From Pseudomonas sp. G.S.17 (GTDB taxonomy: Bacteria; Pseudomonadota; Gammaproteobacteria; Pseudomonadales; Pseudomonadaceae): 64,000 nucleotides of DNA. The notes under the pieces were generated by a model, which was given only the letters and a program-made list of their open reading frames with translations, was not told the DNA's origin and ran no database searches. This document shows positions 57,042 through 64,000 of this stretch, in pieces. A program made the translations under genes and the position numbers. Positions within the stretch are counted from its first letter, which is position 1, and every line of letters begins with the position of its first letter. The stretch spans positions 6,073,501 through 6,137,500 of the forward strand of contig NZ_CP151076.1 in the NCBI RefSeq assembly GCF_038096165.1, in the 5' to 3' direction.

Positions 57042-58430
57042 ATGCTGCGCGAAGCCGGTTTGTGGAAACGCGCCGTGGTCTGGCTGTTAGCCCTGGCGCC
57101 ATTCTTCTTCGCCAGCTACGGCTTCGCCACCTGGGTGACGGCGCAGCGCGGCGACGTGGCAAGCCTGGCCTTCGGATGGGAAGCGCACATGCCATTCTGG
57201 GCCTGGACCATCGTGCCCTATTGGTCCATCGACCTGCTTTACGGCTTCTCGTTGCTGGCGTGCCTGACTCGCCGACAGCTGGATACTCACGCGTTGCGCC
57301 TGTTCAGCGCCCAGCTGATTGCGGTGAGCTGCTTCCTGATCTGGCCGTTGCGTTTCGCTTTCGAGCGTCCGGAACTGGATGGCGTATTCGGCTGGTTATT
57401 CGCCGTGCTGGCGGGCTTCGACAAGCCCTTCAATCAGGCGCCTTCGCTGCATATCGCGCTGCTGGTGGTGCTATGGGTCTGCTACGACCGCTATCTGCAG
57501 AACTTCCATCAGGCATGGCGCTGGTTGCTGCATGGCTGGTTCAGCCTAATCGGCGTTTCGGTGCTGACCACTTATCAACATCACTTTATCGACTTACCCA
57601 CAGGCGCGCTGGCCGGTTGGTTCTGTGTGTGGCTTTGGCCGGATGAAGGCCGCAGTCCTTTACTCGCAGCGCGTATCAGCCTGGGACCGAAGCGCCTGAA
57701 GCTGACTGCCATTTATAGTCTCGGCGCAATAATTCTCGGCGCGACGGCCCTGAAGCTGGGCGGCGCGTGGCTTTGGCTGGCCTGGCCAGCGGGTTCGCTG
57801 CTGTTGGTTGCGCTGAATTATCTGGTGTTTGATGCGGCGGGTTTCCAGAAACGTCAGGACGGCAGCCTCAGCCCAGCGGTGTATTGGCTGTTCGCGCCGT
57901 ACTTGCTCGGTGCCTGGATCAATTCAAGGGTGTGGACACGCAAGCATCCACAGCCCGATCAGGTTGTGGATAACGTTTGGCTGGGACGTCTGCCGGATAA
58001 CGACCAGCTCAAGCCTTTCGCCGCCGTTGTGGATATGTGCGCCGAGCTGCCGATCAAACCGGATTCACGGGGCTATCAGGCGATTCCGACGCTGGATCTG
58101 GTCGCGCCCACGGCGCAGACCTGTCTGCTCGCCGCCCAGGCCATTGAACGTCTGCGCCAGCAAGGGCCGTTATTGGTGTGCTGCGCGCTGGGTTATTCGC
58201 GCAGTGCCACGGCAGTTGCTGCCTGGCATTTGCACAGCGGTCGCGCCGAGACTGTGGATAACGCGATTGCGATCATCCGCCAGGCAAGGCCCGGCGTGGT
58301 GCTGCGCGCCGCACATGTTGAAGCCTTGCAGGAAATCGTAGGCGCGAGGCTTGCCCGCGAAGGCGTTATCCCCGACACATCGCTTTCGCGGGCAAGCCTC
58401 GCTCCTACGGGGCCCAATGATGTCATCTGA
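57042..58430 (+). CDS. PAP2 and dual-specificity phosphatase fusion, YnbD-like
   Basis: Membrane protein of 462 residues. The N-terminal ~310 residues have about eight helices with a PAP2 lipid-phosphatase site (KPFNQAPSLHIALLV and TTYQHHFIDLPTG). The C-terminal ~130 residues are a cytosolic dual-specificity phosphatase with the C-x5-R loop CALGYSRS. ATG 57042 lies two bases after the upstream stop. The final ~29 residues (VGARLAREGVIP...LSRASLAPTG) are encoded by a REP palindrome. Probable role: dephosphorylation of a lipid intermediate made by neighbouring enzymes. Confidence 0.88.
   Translation: MLREAGLWKRAVVWLLALAPFFFASYGFATWVTAQRGDVASLAFGWEAHMPFWAWTIVPYWSIDLLYGFSLLACLTRRQLDTHALRLFSAQLIAVSCFLIWPLRFAFERPELDGVFGWLFAVLAGFDKPFNQAPSLHIALLVVLWVCYDRYLQNFHQAWRWLLHGWFSLIGVSVLTTYQHHFIDLPTGALAGWFCVWLWPDEGRSPLLAARISLGPKRLKLTAIYSLGAIILGATALKLGGAWLWLAWPAGSLLLVALNYLVFDAAGFQKRQDGSLSPAVYWLFAPYLLGAWINSRVWTRKHPQPDQVVDNVWLGRLPDNDQLKPFAAVVDMCAELPIKPDSRGYQAIPTLDLVAPTAQTCLLAAQAIERLRQQGPLLVCCALGYSRSATAVAAWHLHSGRAETVDNAIAIIRQARPGVVLRAAHVEALQEIVGARLAREGVIPDTSLSRASLAPTGPNDVI
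58343..58408. repeat. REP pair inside a coding region
   Basis: Inverted pair GGCGCGAGGCTTGCCCGCGA ... TCGCGGGCAAGCCTCGCTCC within the 3' end of the PAP2-phosphatase gene, 20 bp before its stop. Elsewhere in this window such pairs are intergenic. Confidence 0.88.
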
Positions 58431-58878
58431 AATGCAGCTACATATCGTCGCCAGTCTGCTGCGCCGAGGCAAGACGCTGGATAACTTGTCCACAGGGCTG
58501 ACCTTGCTTGGCTTGGCATTCGGGCTGGTGCAGCTGTTGATAACTCCGACGATGCCATTGTTGCTGATACTGGCGGCGGCCGTGGTTCTGCTGGGTTTGA
58601 TCGAAAAATACTACGCGTTGCGCGTCGCGTTCGACGCGGACCTGTTCCAGGCCGTCGCCAGCGATGAAGCCCGACTGGCCGAGCGCACACTTGCCCTCGA
58701 TCAAGCGCTGGTCGCCCTCCAGTTTCAGCCTGTGGATAAATCCGGGCGATCCTGGGCGCTGCGCAGCAAGGGCGCATTGAAGCTGCTGCGCCAGCAATTG
58801 TTGTTTGTTGCCGTCCAGCTGCTGGTAATGCTGGGCGCGATTCTGATCTTCCCTTGGTTGTCCTTCACCGCATCATAA
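58420..58878 (+). CDS. Small membrane protein of the lipid cluster
   Basis: 152 residues, family not recognised. Two adjacent hydrophobic segments near residues 27-65 (LTLLGLAFGLVQLLI, PLLLILAAAVVLLGLI) and one at the C-terminus (LLFVAVQLLVMLGAILIF) flank a cytosolic helical part (DEARLAERTLALDQALVALQF). ATG 58420 is chosen (ATG 58417 and 58432 are alternatives) with GGGG about seven bases upstream; it overlaps the phosphatase 3' end by 11 bp. May be an accessory subunit of the lipid enzymes. Confidence 0.78.
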   Translation: MSSEMQLHIVASLLRRGKTLDNLSTGLTLLGLAFGLVQLLITPTMPLLLILAAAVVLLGLIEKYYALRVAFDADLFQAVASDEARLAERTLALDQALVALQFQPVDKSGRSWALRSKGALKLLRQQLLFVAVQLLVMLGAILIFPWLSFTAS

Positions 58879-58887
58879 GGAAACGCC

Positions 58888-59508
58888 ATGTTCGAACCTT
58901 TGGTCGCGACGATCATCACTGCCGGCGCGCGAAGCGTGACTGGCGCGCGCAGTCTCTGGCTGGGTTGTACGCCGGAACCGGTGCAGCGCATCTATTTCGC
59001 CAATCACAGCAGCCACGGCGACTTTGTGCTGTTGTGGGCTTCGCTGCCGCCTGCGTTGCGCAAGCTGACCCGGCCGGTTGCGGGCGCGGATTACTGGCAG
59101 AGCAGCCCGCTACGGCGTTACATCATCAATCGCGTGTTCAACGGCGTGCTGGTTGATCGCCAGCGCAAAACGCCGGACAGCAACCCCTTGCAACCGATGC
59201 TCGAAGCGCTGGAGAACGGCGATTCGCTGATCATCTTCCCCGAAGGCACGCGCAATCTGGAAGACGGCCTGCTGCCGTTCAAAAGCGGCCTGTACCACTT
59301 GGCGAAAAGTTATCCACAAGCCGAACTGGTGCCCGTGTGGATAGCCAACCTGAACCGTGTCATGCCCAAGGGCCGCGTATTGCCGTTGCCATTGTTATGC
59401 ACAACCAGTTTTGGCACGCCGTTGCAGTTGGGCAGTGACGAGCTCAAAGAACAGTTTTTATTGCGCAGCCGTGAAGCGCTGCTGGCCCTGGCCCCGGAGC
59501 AGCATTGA
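58888..59508 (+). CDS. 1-acyl-sn-glycerol-3-phosphate acyltransferase-like protein (PlsC family)
   Basis: Acyltransferase of 206 residues. Catalytic H-x4-D is NHSSHGDF near residue 40, and the glycerophosphate-binding block is IIFPEGTRNLEDG. It lacks the N-terminal helices of full PlsC. AAGGAAACGCC precedes ATG 58888, and its stop overlaps the next gene start (TGATG). Likely acylates lysophosphatidate or a related lipid in the cluster pathway. Confidence 0.9.
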   Translation: MFEPLVATIITAGARSVTGARSLWLGCTPEPVQRIYFANHSSHGDFVLLWASLPPALRKLTRPVAGADYWQSSPLRRYIINRVFNGVLVDRQRKTPDSNPLQPMLEALENGDSLIIFPEGTRNLEDGLLPFKSGLYHLAKSYPQAELVPVWIANLNRVMPKGRVLPLPLLCTTSFGTPLQLGSDELKEQFLLRSREALLALAPEQH

Positions 59509-60435
59509 TGGATAAGCAGACGCAATTGTTATTCATGGGCATCGGCGCGATTCTGCTGCTGGCCTCGACCATCGGTTTCATCCTCAAGCGCCGGGCTGGC
59601 GGACCCAATTCGGTGATCGACAACCTCAACGCGGATCAACGCGTGGTGGGTGATGGTCATTGTCATCGGCATCGCCTTCGCGTTGGGCTACAGCGCAGTG
59701 ATCATCCTGTTCTACGCCGTGTCGTTCTATGCGCTGCGCGAATTCCTGACCCTGACGCCGACGCGCAAGAGTGATTACCCGGCGCTGGTCGCGGCGTTCT
59801 ATCTGGCGCTGCCGCTGCAATACGTGCTGATCGCCATGAGCTGGTATGGCTTGTTTTCGATCTTCATTCCGGTCTACGTGTTTTTGCTGCTGCCGATCCT
59901 CGCGTCGCTGGGTGGCGACAGCACGCACTTCCTGGAGCGCGCGTCGAAAGTCCAGTGGGGCTTGATGATCGCGGTGTTCTGCGTGTCTCACGTGCCCGCA
60001 TTGCTGACCCTGGAAATCCCCGGTTACGAGGGGCGCAATCTGTTGCTGATCGCTTATCTGGTGATCGTCGTGCAGCTGTCGGACGTGTTGCAGTACGTCT
60101 GCGGCAAGCTGTTCGGCAAGCGCAAGATCGCGCCGAACCTGTCGCCGTCCAAGACTGTGGAAGGCTTCGTCGGCGGCATCGCCCTGGCGTCGTTGATCGG
60201 CGGCGCGCTGTGGTGGATCACGCCGTTCAATCCCTGGCAGTCGGCGTTGATCGCGCTGCTGATCAACCTGCTGGGTTTTGCCGGTGGCATCGTCATGTCC
60301 GCGATCAAGCGCGACCGAGGCGTGAAGGATTGGGGACATATGATCGAAGGCCACGGCGGCATGCTGGATCGACTGGACTCGGTCTGCTTCGCCGCGCCGA
60401 TCTTCTTTCACCTTGTTCGGTATTGGTGGGTGTAG
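59508..60435 (+). pseudogene. Phosphatidate cytidylyltransferase (CdsA/YnbB-like), frameshifted
   Basis: CDP-diacylglycerol synthase of about 309 residues split by a frameshift near 59631-59634. The first frame encodes MDKQTQLLFMGIGAILLLASTIGFILKRR; the second resumes with NAWWVMVIVIGIAFALGY and runs to the end. The catalytic C-terminal signature is intact: SAIKRDRGVKDWGHMIEGHGGMLDRLDS, with GKRKIAPNLSPSKTVEG before it. Restoring a lost CG in AACGCGGATC (to AACGCGCGGATC) gives one frame. The start overlaps the acyltransferase stop. Last gene of the lipid cluster. Confidence 0.86.
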
Positions 60436-60549
60436 CCCGCTTGACGCTCGGCCGCATAAACATTACAACCATAATCTAATCGCTCACGACCCCTTTGCGG
60501 ACTCACGAGCTACGCTTCCCTCCATTCTCAACTTCAGGAGCATATGGGC

Positions 60550-61950
60550 ATGAGCAGTTATGACGTTGTAATCATCGGCGGCGGCCCCGGCGGCTATAAC
60601 GCAGCCATCCGCGCGGGCCAGCTGGGCTTGAGCGTTGCCTGTGTCGAAGGGCGCGAAACGTTGGGCGGGACGTGTCTGAACGTCGGTTGCATCCCCTCCA
60701 AGGCGTTGCTGCATGCTTCGGAACTGTATGAAGCGGCCACCGGCGAAGAGTTTGCCAAGCTGGGTATTGAGGTCACGCCGACCCTGAATCTGGCGCAGAT
60801 GATGAAACAGAAAGGCGAAAGCGTGACGGCCCTGACCAAGGGCATCGAGTTTCTGTTTCGCAAGTACAAGGCCGAATGGATCAAGGGTTGGGGGCGGATT
60901 GCCGGGCCGGGCAAAGTTATTGTCACCGACGCCAACGGCGCCGAAACCGAGCTGCAAGCCAAAGACATCATCATTGCCACCGGTTCCGAGCCGACGCCAT
61001 TGCCCGGCGTGGACATCGACAACCAACGCATTCTGGATTCCACCGGCGCGCTGTCGCTGACTGAAGTACCCAAGCATCTGGTGGTGATCGGCGCCGGGGT
61101 GATCGGCCTGGAGTTGGGTTCAGTGTGGCGGCGGTTGGGCGCGCAGGTGACGGTGGTGGAGTTTCTCGATCACGTCGCCCACGGCAGTGATCTGGAAGCG
61201 GGCAAGACGTTGCATCGCTCACTGTCGCGTCAGGGCATCAACTTCAAGCTCAGCTCCAAAGTGACCACGGCTACGACCTCGGAGAACGGCGTCAGCCTTA
61301 GCGTCGAACCGGCAGCGGGCGGCGCGGCTGAGTTGATCGAAGCGGATTACGTGCTGGTGTCCATTGGACGTCGGCCCTTCACCAAAGGCTTGGGGCTGGA
61401 AACGGTCGGCCTGGAACTGGACAAGCGCGGCATGCTGGAAAACAAAGGGCATCGCACCGCAGCAGAAGGCATCTGGGTGATCGGTGATGTGACGTCCGGT
61501 CCGATGTTGGCGCACAAGGCCGAAGACGAAGCTTCGGTGTGCGTGGAGCGCATCGTCGGCAAGGCGGGCGAGATCGATTACAACCTGATCCCCAACGTGA
61601 TTTACACCCGCCCGGAACTGGCCAGCGTAGGTAAGACCGAAGAGCAGCTCAAGGCCGAGGGCCGCGCTTACAAAGTCGGCAAGTTTCCGTTCAGCGCCAA
61701 CAGTCGGGCCAAGGTCAACCATGAAACCGAAGGCTTCGCCAAGGTCCTGGCCGACGAGCGCACCGACGAAATCCTCGGTGTGCATCTGGTCGGGCCAAGC
61801 GTCAGCGAAATGATCGGCGAGTTCTGCGTGGCGATGGAATTTGCGGCGTCTTCCGAGGACATTGCCCTGACCAGCCACCCGCACCCAACCCGCTCCGAAG
61901 CGTTGCGTCAGGCGGCGATGAGTGTGATTGGGTTGCCAACGCAGTCTTGA
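60550..61950 (+). CDS. lpd: Dihydrolipoyl dehydrogenase
   Basis: FAD enzyme that reoxidises lipoamide in 2-oxoacid dehydrogenase or glycine-cleavage complexes. 466 residues. Motifs in order: FAD loop VVIIGGGPGGYNAAI, redox disulfide GGTCLNVGCIPSKALL, NAD loop VIGAGVIGLELGS, FAD-binding WVIGDVTSGPMLAHKAEDEA and the interface His-Glu in HPHPTRSE. It stands alone without E1 or E2 genes and resembles the Lpd3 type. AGGAG stands 9 bases before ATG 60550 and only 3 before ATG 60544, so I prefer 60550. Confidence 0.94.
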   Translation: MSSYDVVIIGGGPGGYNAAIRAGQLGLSVACVEGRETLGGTCLNVGCIPSKALLHASELYEAATGEEFAKLGIEVTPTLNLAQMMKQKGESVTALTKGIEFLFRKYKAEWIKGWGRIAGPGKVIVTDANGAETELQAKDIIIATGSEPTPLPGVDIDNQRILDSTGALSLTEVPKHLVVIGAGVIGLELGSVWRRLGAQVTVVEFLDHVAHGSDLEAGKTLHRSLSRQGINFKLSSKVTTATTSENGVSLSVEPAAGGAAELIEADYVLVSIGRRPFTKGLGLETVGLELDKRGMLENKGHRTAAEGIWVIGDVTSGPMLAHKAEDEASVCVERIVGKAGEIDYNLIPNVIYTRPELASVGKTEEQLKAEGRAYKVGKFPFSANSRAKVNHETEGFAKVLADERTDEILGVHLVGPSVSEMIGEFCVAMEFAASSEDIALTSHPHPTRSEALRQAAMSVIGLPTQS

Positions 61951-61959
61951 TTGCGATCG

Positions 61960-62047
61960 TGGAAGCGAGGCTTGCCCGCGAAGAACGAAGACGCGGTGAA
62001 TCCGGGACACCCGGGCGTCTGGTTCGCGGGCAAGCCTCGCTCCAACG
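61960..62047. repeat. REP pair, AGGCTTGCCCGCGAAG type
   Basis: Inverted pair GGAAGCGAGGCTTGCCCGCG ... CGCGGGCAAGCCTCGCTCC between the convergent lpd and mntP genes. The spacer has a CCGGGACACCCGG hairpin. Confidence 0.88.
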
Positions 62048-62055
62048 GATGTTTA

Positions 62056-62622
62056 TCAAGCGACTGAAAGGTGCTCATACAGAATCATCGAGCCCACGGC
62101 GATCAATACCACGCCGCCAACGATTTCCGCGCGTTGGCCGACGATGGTGCCCAGGGCGCGGCCCAGCAGGGTGCCGATGGTGACCATGGTCATGGTCGCC
62201 AGGCCGATAGCCGCTGCAGCGACGAGGATATTGACGTCGATGAACGCCAGGCCGATGCCCACCGCCAATGCATCAATGCTGGTGGCCGTCGCAGTCACGA
62301 TCAGCAACAGCAGGCCATGCCGGGTGGTTTTCTCTTCTTCCTCGTCGGCGGTCTTCAGGCCGTTGTAGATCATGTGCAGGCCAAGCACGAGCAGCAGGGT
62401 GAAGGCGATCCAGTGGTCCCAGCTCTCGACGAATCTGGACGCAGCGTTGCCAATCAGCCAGCCAATGATCGGGGTAATGGTTTCGACGACGCCGAAGATC
62501 ACGCCCATGCGCAGGGCTTCGAGAAAACGCGGTTTGTGCAGGCTTGAGCCTTTACCGATGGCCGCAGCAAAAGCGTCCGTCGACATCGCCAGAGCGAGCA
62601 TTACAAGGGATATGGGATTCAC
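62056..62622 (-). CDS. mntP: Manganese efflux pump MntP
   Basis: Inner-membrane exporter of 188 residues, the same length as E. coli MntP. The two-fold repeat is clear: [13 protein letters not shown]...[12 protein letters not shown] in the first half and [16 protein letters not shown] in the second. These Asp-containing segments bind Mn. GTG 62622 is the start ([18 protein letters not shown]); the frame extends farther upstream but into the riboswitch. Expression should be switched on by Mn2+ through the leader. Confidence 0.95.
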   Translation of the reverse strand: MNPISLVMLALAMSTDAFAAAIGKGSSLHKPRFLEALRMGVIFGVVETITPIIGWLIGNAASRFVESWDHWIAFTLLLVLGLHMIYNGLKTADEEEEKTTRHGLLLLIVTATATSIDALAVGIGLAFIDVNILVAAAAIGLATMTMVTIGTLLGRALGTIVGQRAEIVGGVVLIAVGSMILYEHLSVA

Positions 62623-62637
62623 GGTTTGGGTTTTTCC

Positions 62638-62677
62638 GGTCGGGCATTGAGTCCACGACACTCCCGCACGCCCGACC
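62638..62677 (-). promoter_or_regulatory. Hairpin between riboswitch and mntP start
   Basis: On the minus strand GGTCGGGC and GCCCGACC pair around a loop of about 24 bases, ending 16 bases before the GTG start. It may be part of the riboswitch expression platform. Confidence 0.5.
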
Positions 62678-62695
62678 TTATGGCGCGAAAATGTC

Positions 62696-62800
62696 GATGG
62701 TCTCACCAACCAGTAAAGGTGTCCGCACCACGGCATGTTGCCGAGAATGTTGATACGGACGCTTCTTGGCGAAAAGAAGCAGGCTACTCCCCAAAGAGAG
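62696..62800 (-). promoter_or_regulatory. yybP-ykoY manganese riboswitch upstream of mntP
   Basis: The minus strand reads CTTTGGGGAGTAGCCTGCTT at 62776-62795, TATCAACATTCTCGGCAACA in the middle and GGTGAGACCATC near 62696-62707. These are the conserved core strings of the yybP-ykoY motif, which binds Mn2+ and controls mntP in E. coli. A TATAAA -10 box lies just upstream at 62806-62811. Confidence 0.9.
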
Positions 62801-63051
62801 CGCGCTTTATACCGGCCCATTTGTGAAAATTTTGTCATGCCCCAAGCCAGGCAGAATCAGCGAAAACCGCAAAACCCCGGTCCAGACATCGATTTACACA
62901 CTTGAATGCGACTAAATCGTAATTATTTATGTTTTTTTCGAACCGGTTGCTGTGTTTGTTATCTGTTGTGGGTAGTTTGGCGTTCAGCAAGGAGTCGTAG
63001 CGCGCATTTCTCTTGTGCAGGACGCACAGCACTAGTCAGAGGCTTCACCTT

Positions 63052-64000
63052 ATGAATCGCAGGAATCTCCTGAAAGCCTCCATGGCGTTGGCGGCTTATA
63101 GCAGCGTGCCGGCCTCGGGGCTTTATGTTGCACGTGCTTTTGCCGCCGCCGCCGATGGCGAGATCGAAAATTTCGACTTCGATACGTTGAAAGCCCACGC
63201 CAAACAAGTGGCCGGCCGTGGCTACGTCAGCAACAAGCAGGTCCTCCCGCCCGTGTTGGCGAACATGACCCCGCAACAGTTCAACGCCATCAAATACGAC
63301 GCCGGGCATTCTCTGTGGCACGACGTCAAAGGCCAGCTGGACGTGCATTTCTTCCACGTCGGCATGGGCTTCAAGACTCCGGTCCGCATGTACAGCGTCG
63401 ACCCGACGACCAAGCAGGCGCGGGAAGTCCACTTCCGCCACGAACTGTTCAATTACGAGTCCAGCGGCATCGACAAGTCGCTGGTCAAGGGCGATCTGGG
63501 TTTTGCCGGCTTCAAGCTGTTCAAGGCACCGGAAATCGCCATCAACGACGTGGTGTCCTTCCTGGGCGCCAGCTATTTCCGCGCCGTGGACAGCAACAAG
63601 CAATACGGTCTTTCCGCTCGCGGCCTGGCCATCGACACGTATTCGACGCGTCAGGAAGAATTCCCGGACTTCACCAAGTTCTGGTTTGAAACTCCGGACA
63701 AGAACGCGACCCGCTTCGTGGTCTACGCCCTTATGGATTCGCCAAGCGCGACCGGCGCCTATCGCTTCGATATCGACTGCCAGTCCGGGCAAGTGGTGAT
63801 GAACATCGACGCCACCGTCAATGCGCGCACAGACATCGCCCAGTTGGGCATTTCGCCGATGACCAGCATGTTCAGCTGCGGCACCCATGAACGCCGCATG
63901 TGCGACACCATTCACCCGGAAATCCACGACTCGGACCGCCTCGCCATGTGGCGCGGCAACGGCGAGTGGATCTGTCGTCCGCTGAACAATCCGCCGAAGC
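63052..64000 (+). CDS. opgD: Periplasmic glucan biosynthesis protein OpgD, 5' part only
   Basis: Periplasmic protein that shapes osmoregulated periplasmic glucans. The gene runs off the right edge; about 316 of some 540 residues are present. A twin-arginine signal starts [18 protein letters not shown], as in E. coli OpgD, which is Tat-exported. The mature part follows Opg[77 protein letters not shown] and [19 protein letters not shown] 63052 has AGAGG upstream. Confidence 0.95.
   Translation, partial: MNRRNLLKASMALAAYSSVPASGLYVARAFAAAADGEIENFDFDTLKAHAKQVAGRGYVSNKQVLPPVLANMTPQQFNAIKYDAGHSLWHDVKGQLDVHFFHVGMGFKTPVRMYSVDPTTKQAREVHFRHELFNYESSGIDKSLVKGDLGFAGFKLFKAPEIAINDVVSFLGASYFRAVDSNKQYGLSARGLAIDTYSTRQEEFPDFTKFWFETPDKNATRFVVYALMDSPSATGAYRFDIDCQSGQVVMNIDATVNARTDIAQLGISPMTSMFSCGTHERRMCDTIHPEIHDSDRLAMWRGNGEWICRPLNNPPK

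Overview
The window is a chromosomal segment of a Pseudomonas, most likely of the fluorescens/syringae lineage. The supporting signs are the high GC content, the gene neighbourhoods (trxA-rho, ubiD, argE-argA-gshA, tex/ompR-envZ, rimABK, hslR-hslO-pckA) and the many REP palindromes of two classic Pseudomonas types: a GGGAGCGAGCTTGCTCGCGA type and a GTAGGACCGGCTTCAGCCGG type. No rRNA, tRNA, CRISPR array or intact insertion sequence was seen. Most genes are housekeeping or transport genes. The accessory content lies mainly at 39-41 kb, 45.5-54.2 kb and 54.6-60.4 kb.

Layout. 0-9.2 kb: 3' part of glpT, chaC, a small exported protein, an iron-sulfur flavin reductase with ubiD, an O-acyltransferase, rho and trxA. 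9.3-13.2 kb: a FadR-type regulator divergent from a four-gene polar amino-acid ABC importer, with a repeated 21-bp motif that could be its operator. 13.2-24.3 kb: a MITE-like element, a CYTH-CHAD phosphatase, a candidate small RNA, argE, argA, a methyltransferase between two matching repeats, gshA, a thioesterase and tex. 24.6-32.6 kb: ompR-envZ, rimABK (c-di-GMP phosphodiesterase, protease-like protein, S6 glutamate ligase), the heat-shock genes hslR and hslO, and pckA, whose terminator is split by a second copy of the MITE. 33-45.4 kb: a sulfur-scavenging block with a methyltransferase, metI-metN-metQ, a flavin monooxygenase, sfnB, a cystine importer, D-cysteine desulfhydrase and serine acetyltransferase. 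An isolated protein with two Ig-like modules sits inside it in AT-rich DNA.

45.5-54.2 kb is a type VI secretion effector island: VgrG, a DUF4123 chaperone, a VasX-like pore-forming effector and two tandem paralogous membrane proteins that look like immunity proteins. The genes are linked by 4-11 bp overlaps or short gaps. The chaperone reading frame breaks at a T6 run. The two immunity paralogues are nearly identical except in their membrane segments and one later loop.

54.6-60.4 kb is a lipid-head-group cluster like Escherichia coli ynbABCD with a PlsC-type acyltransferase and a small membrane protein added: CDP-alcohol phosphatidyltransferase, alpha/beta hydrolase-methyltransferase, PAP2-dual-specificity phosphatase, small membrane protein, acyltransferase, CDP-diacylglycerol synthase. 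Two of its genes are frameshifted in this sequence. The phosphatidyltransferase has Asn at two normally Asp motif positions, and a REP palindrome encodes the C-terminus of the phosphatase.

60.5-64 kb: a dihydrolipoamide dehydrogenase, the manganese exporter gene mntP behind a yybP-ykoY riboswitch, and the 5' part of opgD. Three genes carry small frameshifts at short repeats, which could be sequencing errors or real decay. No database search was run; identities rest on motif and family recognition.
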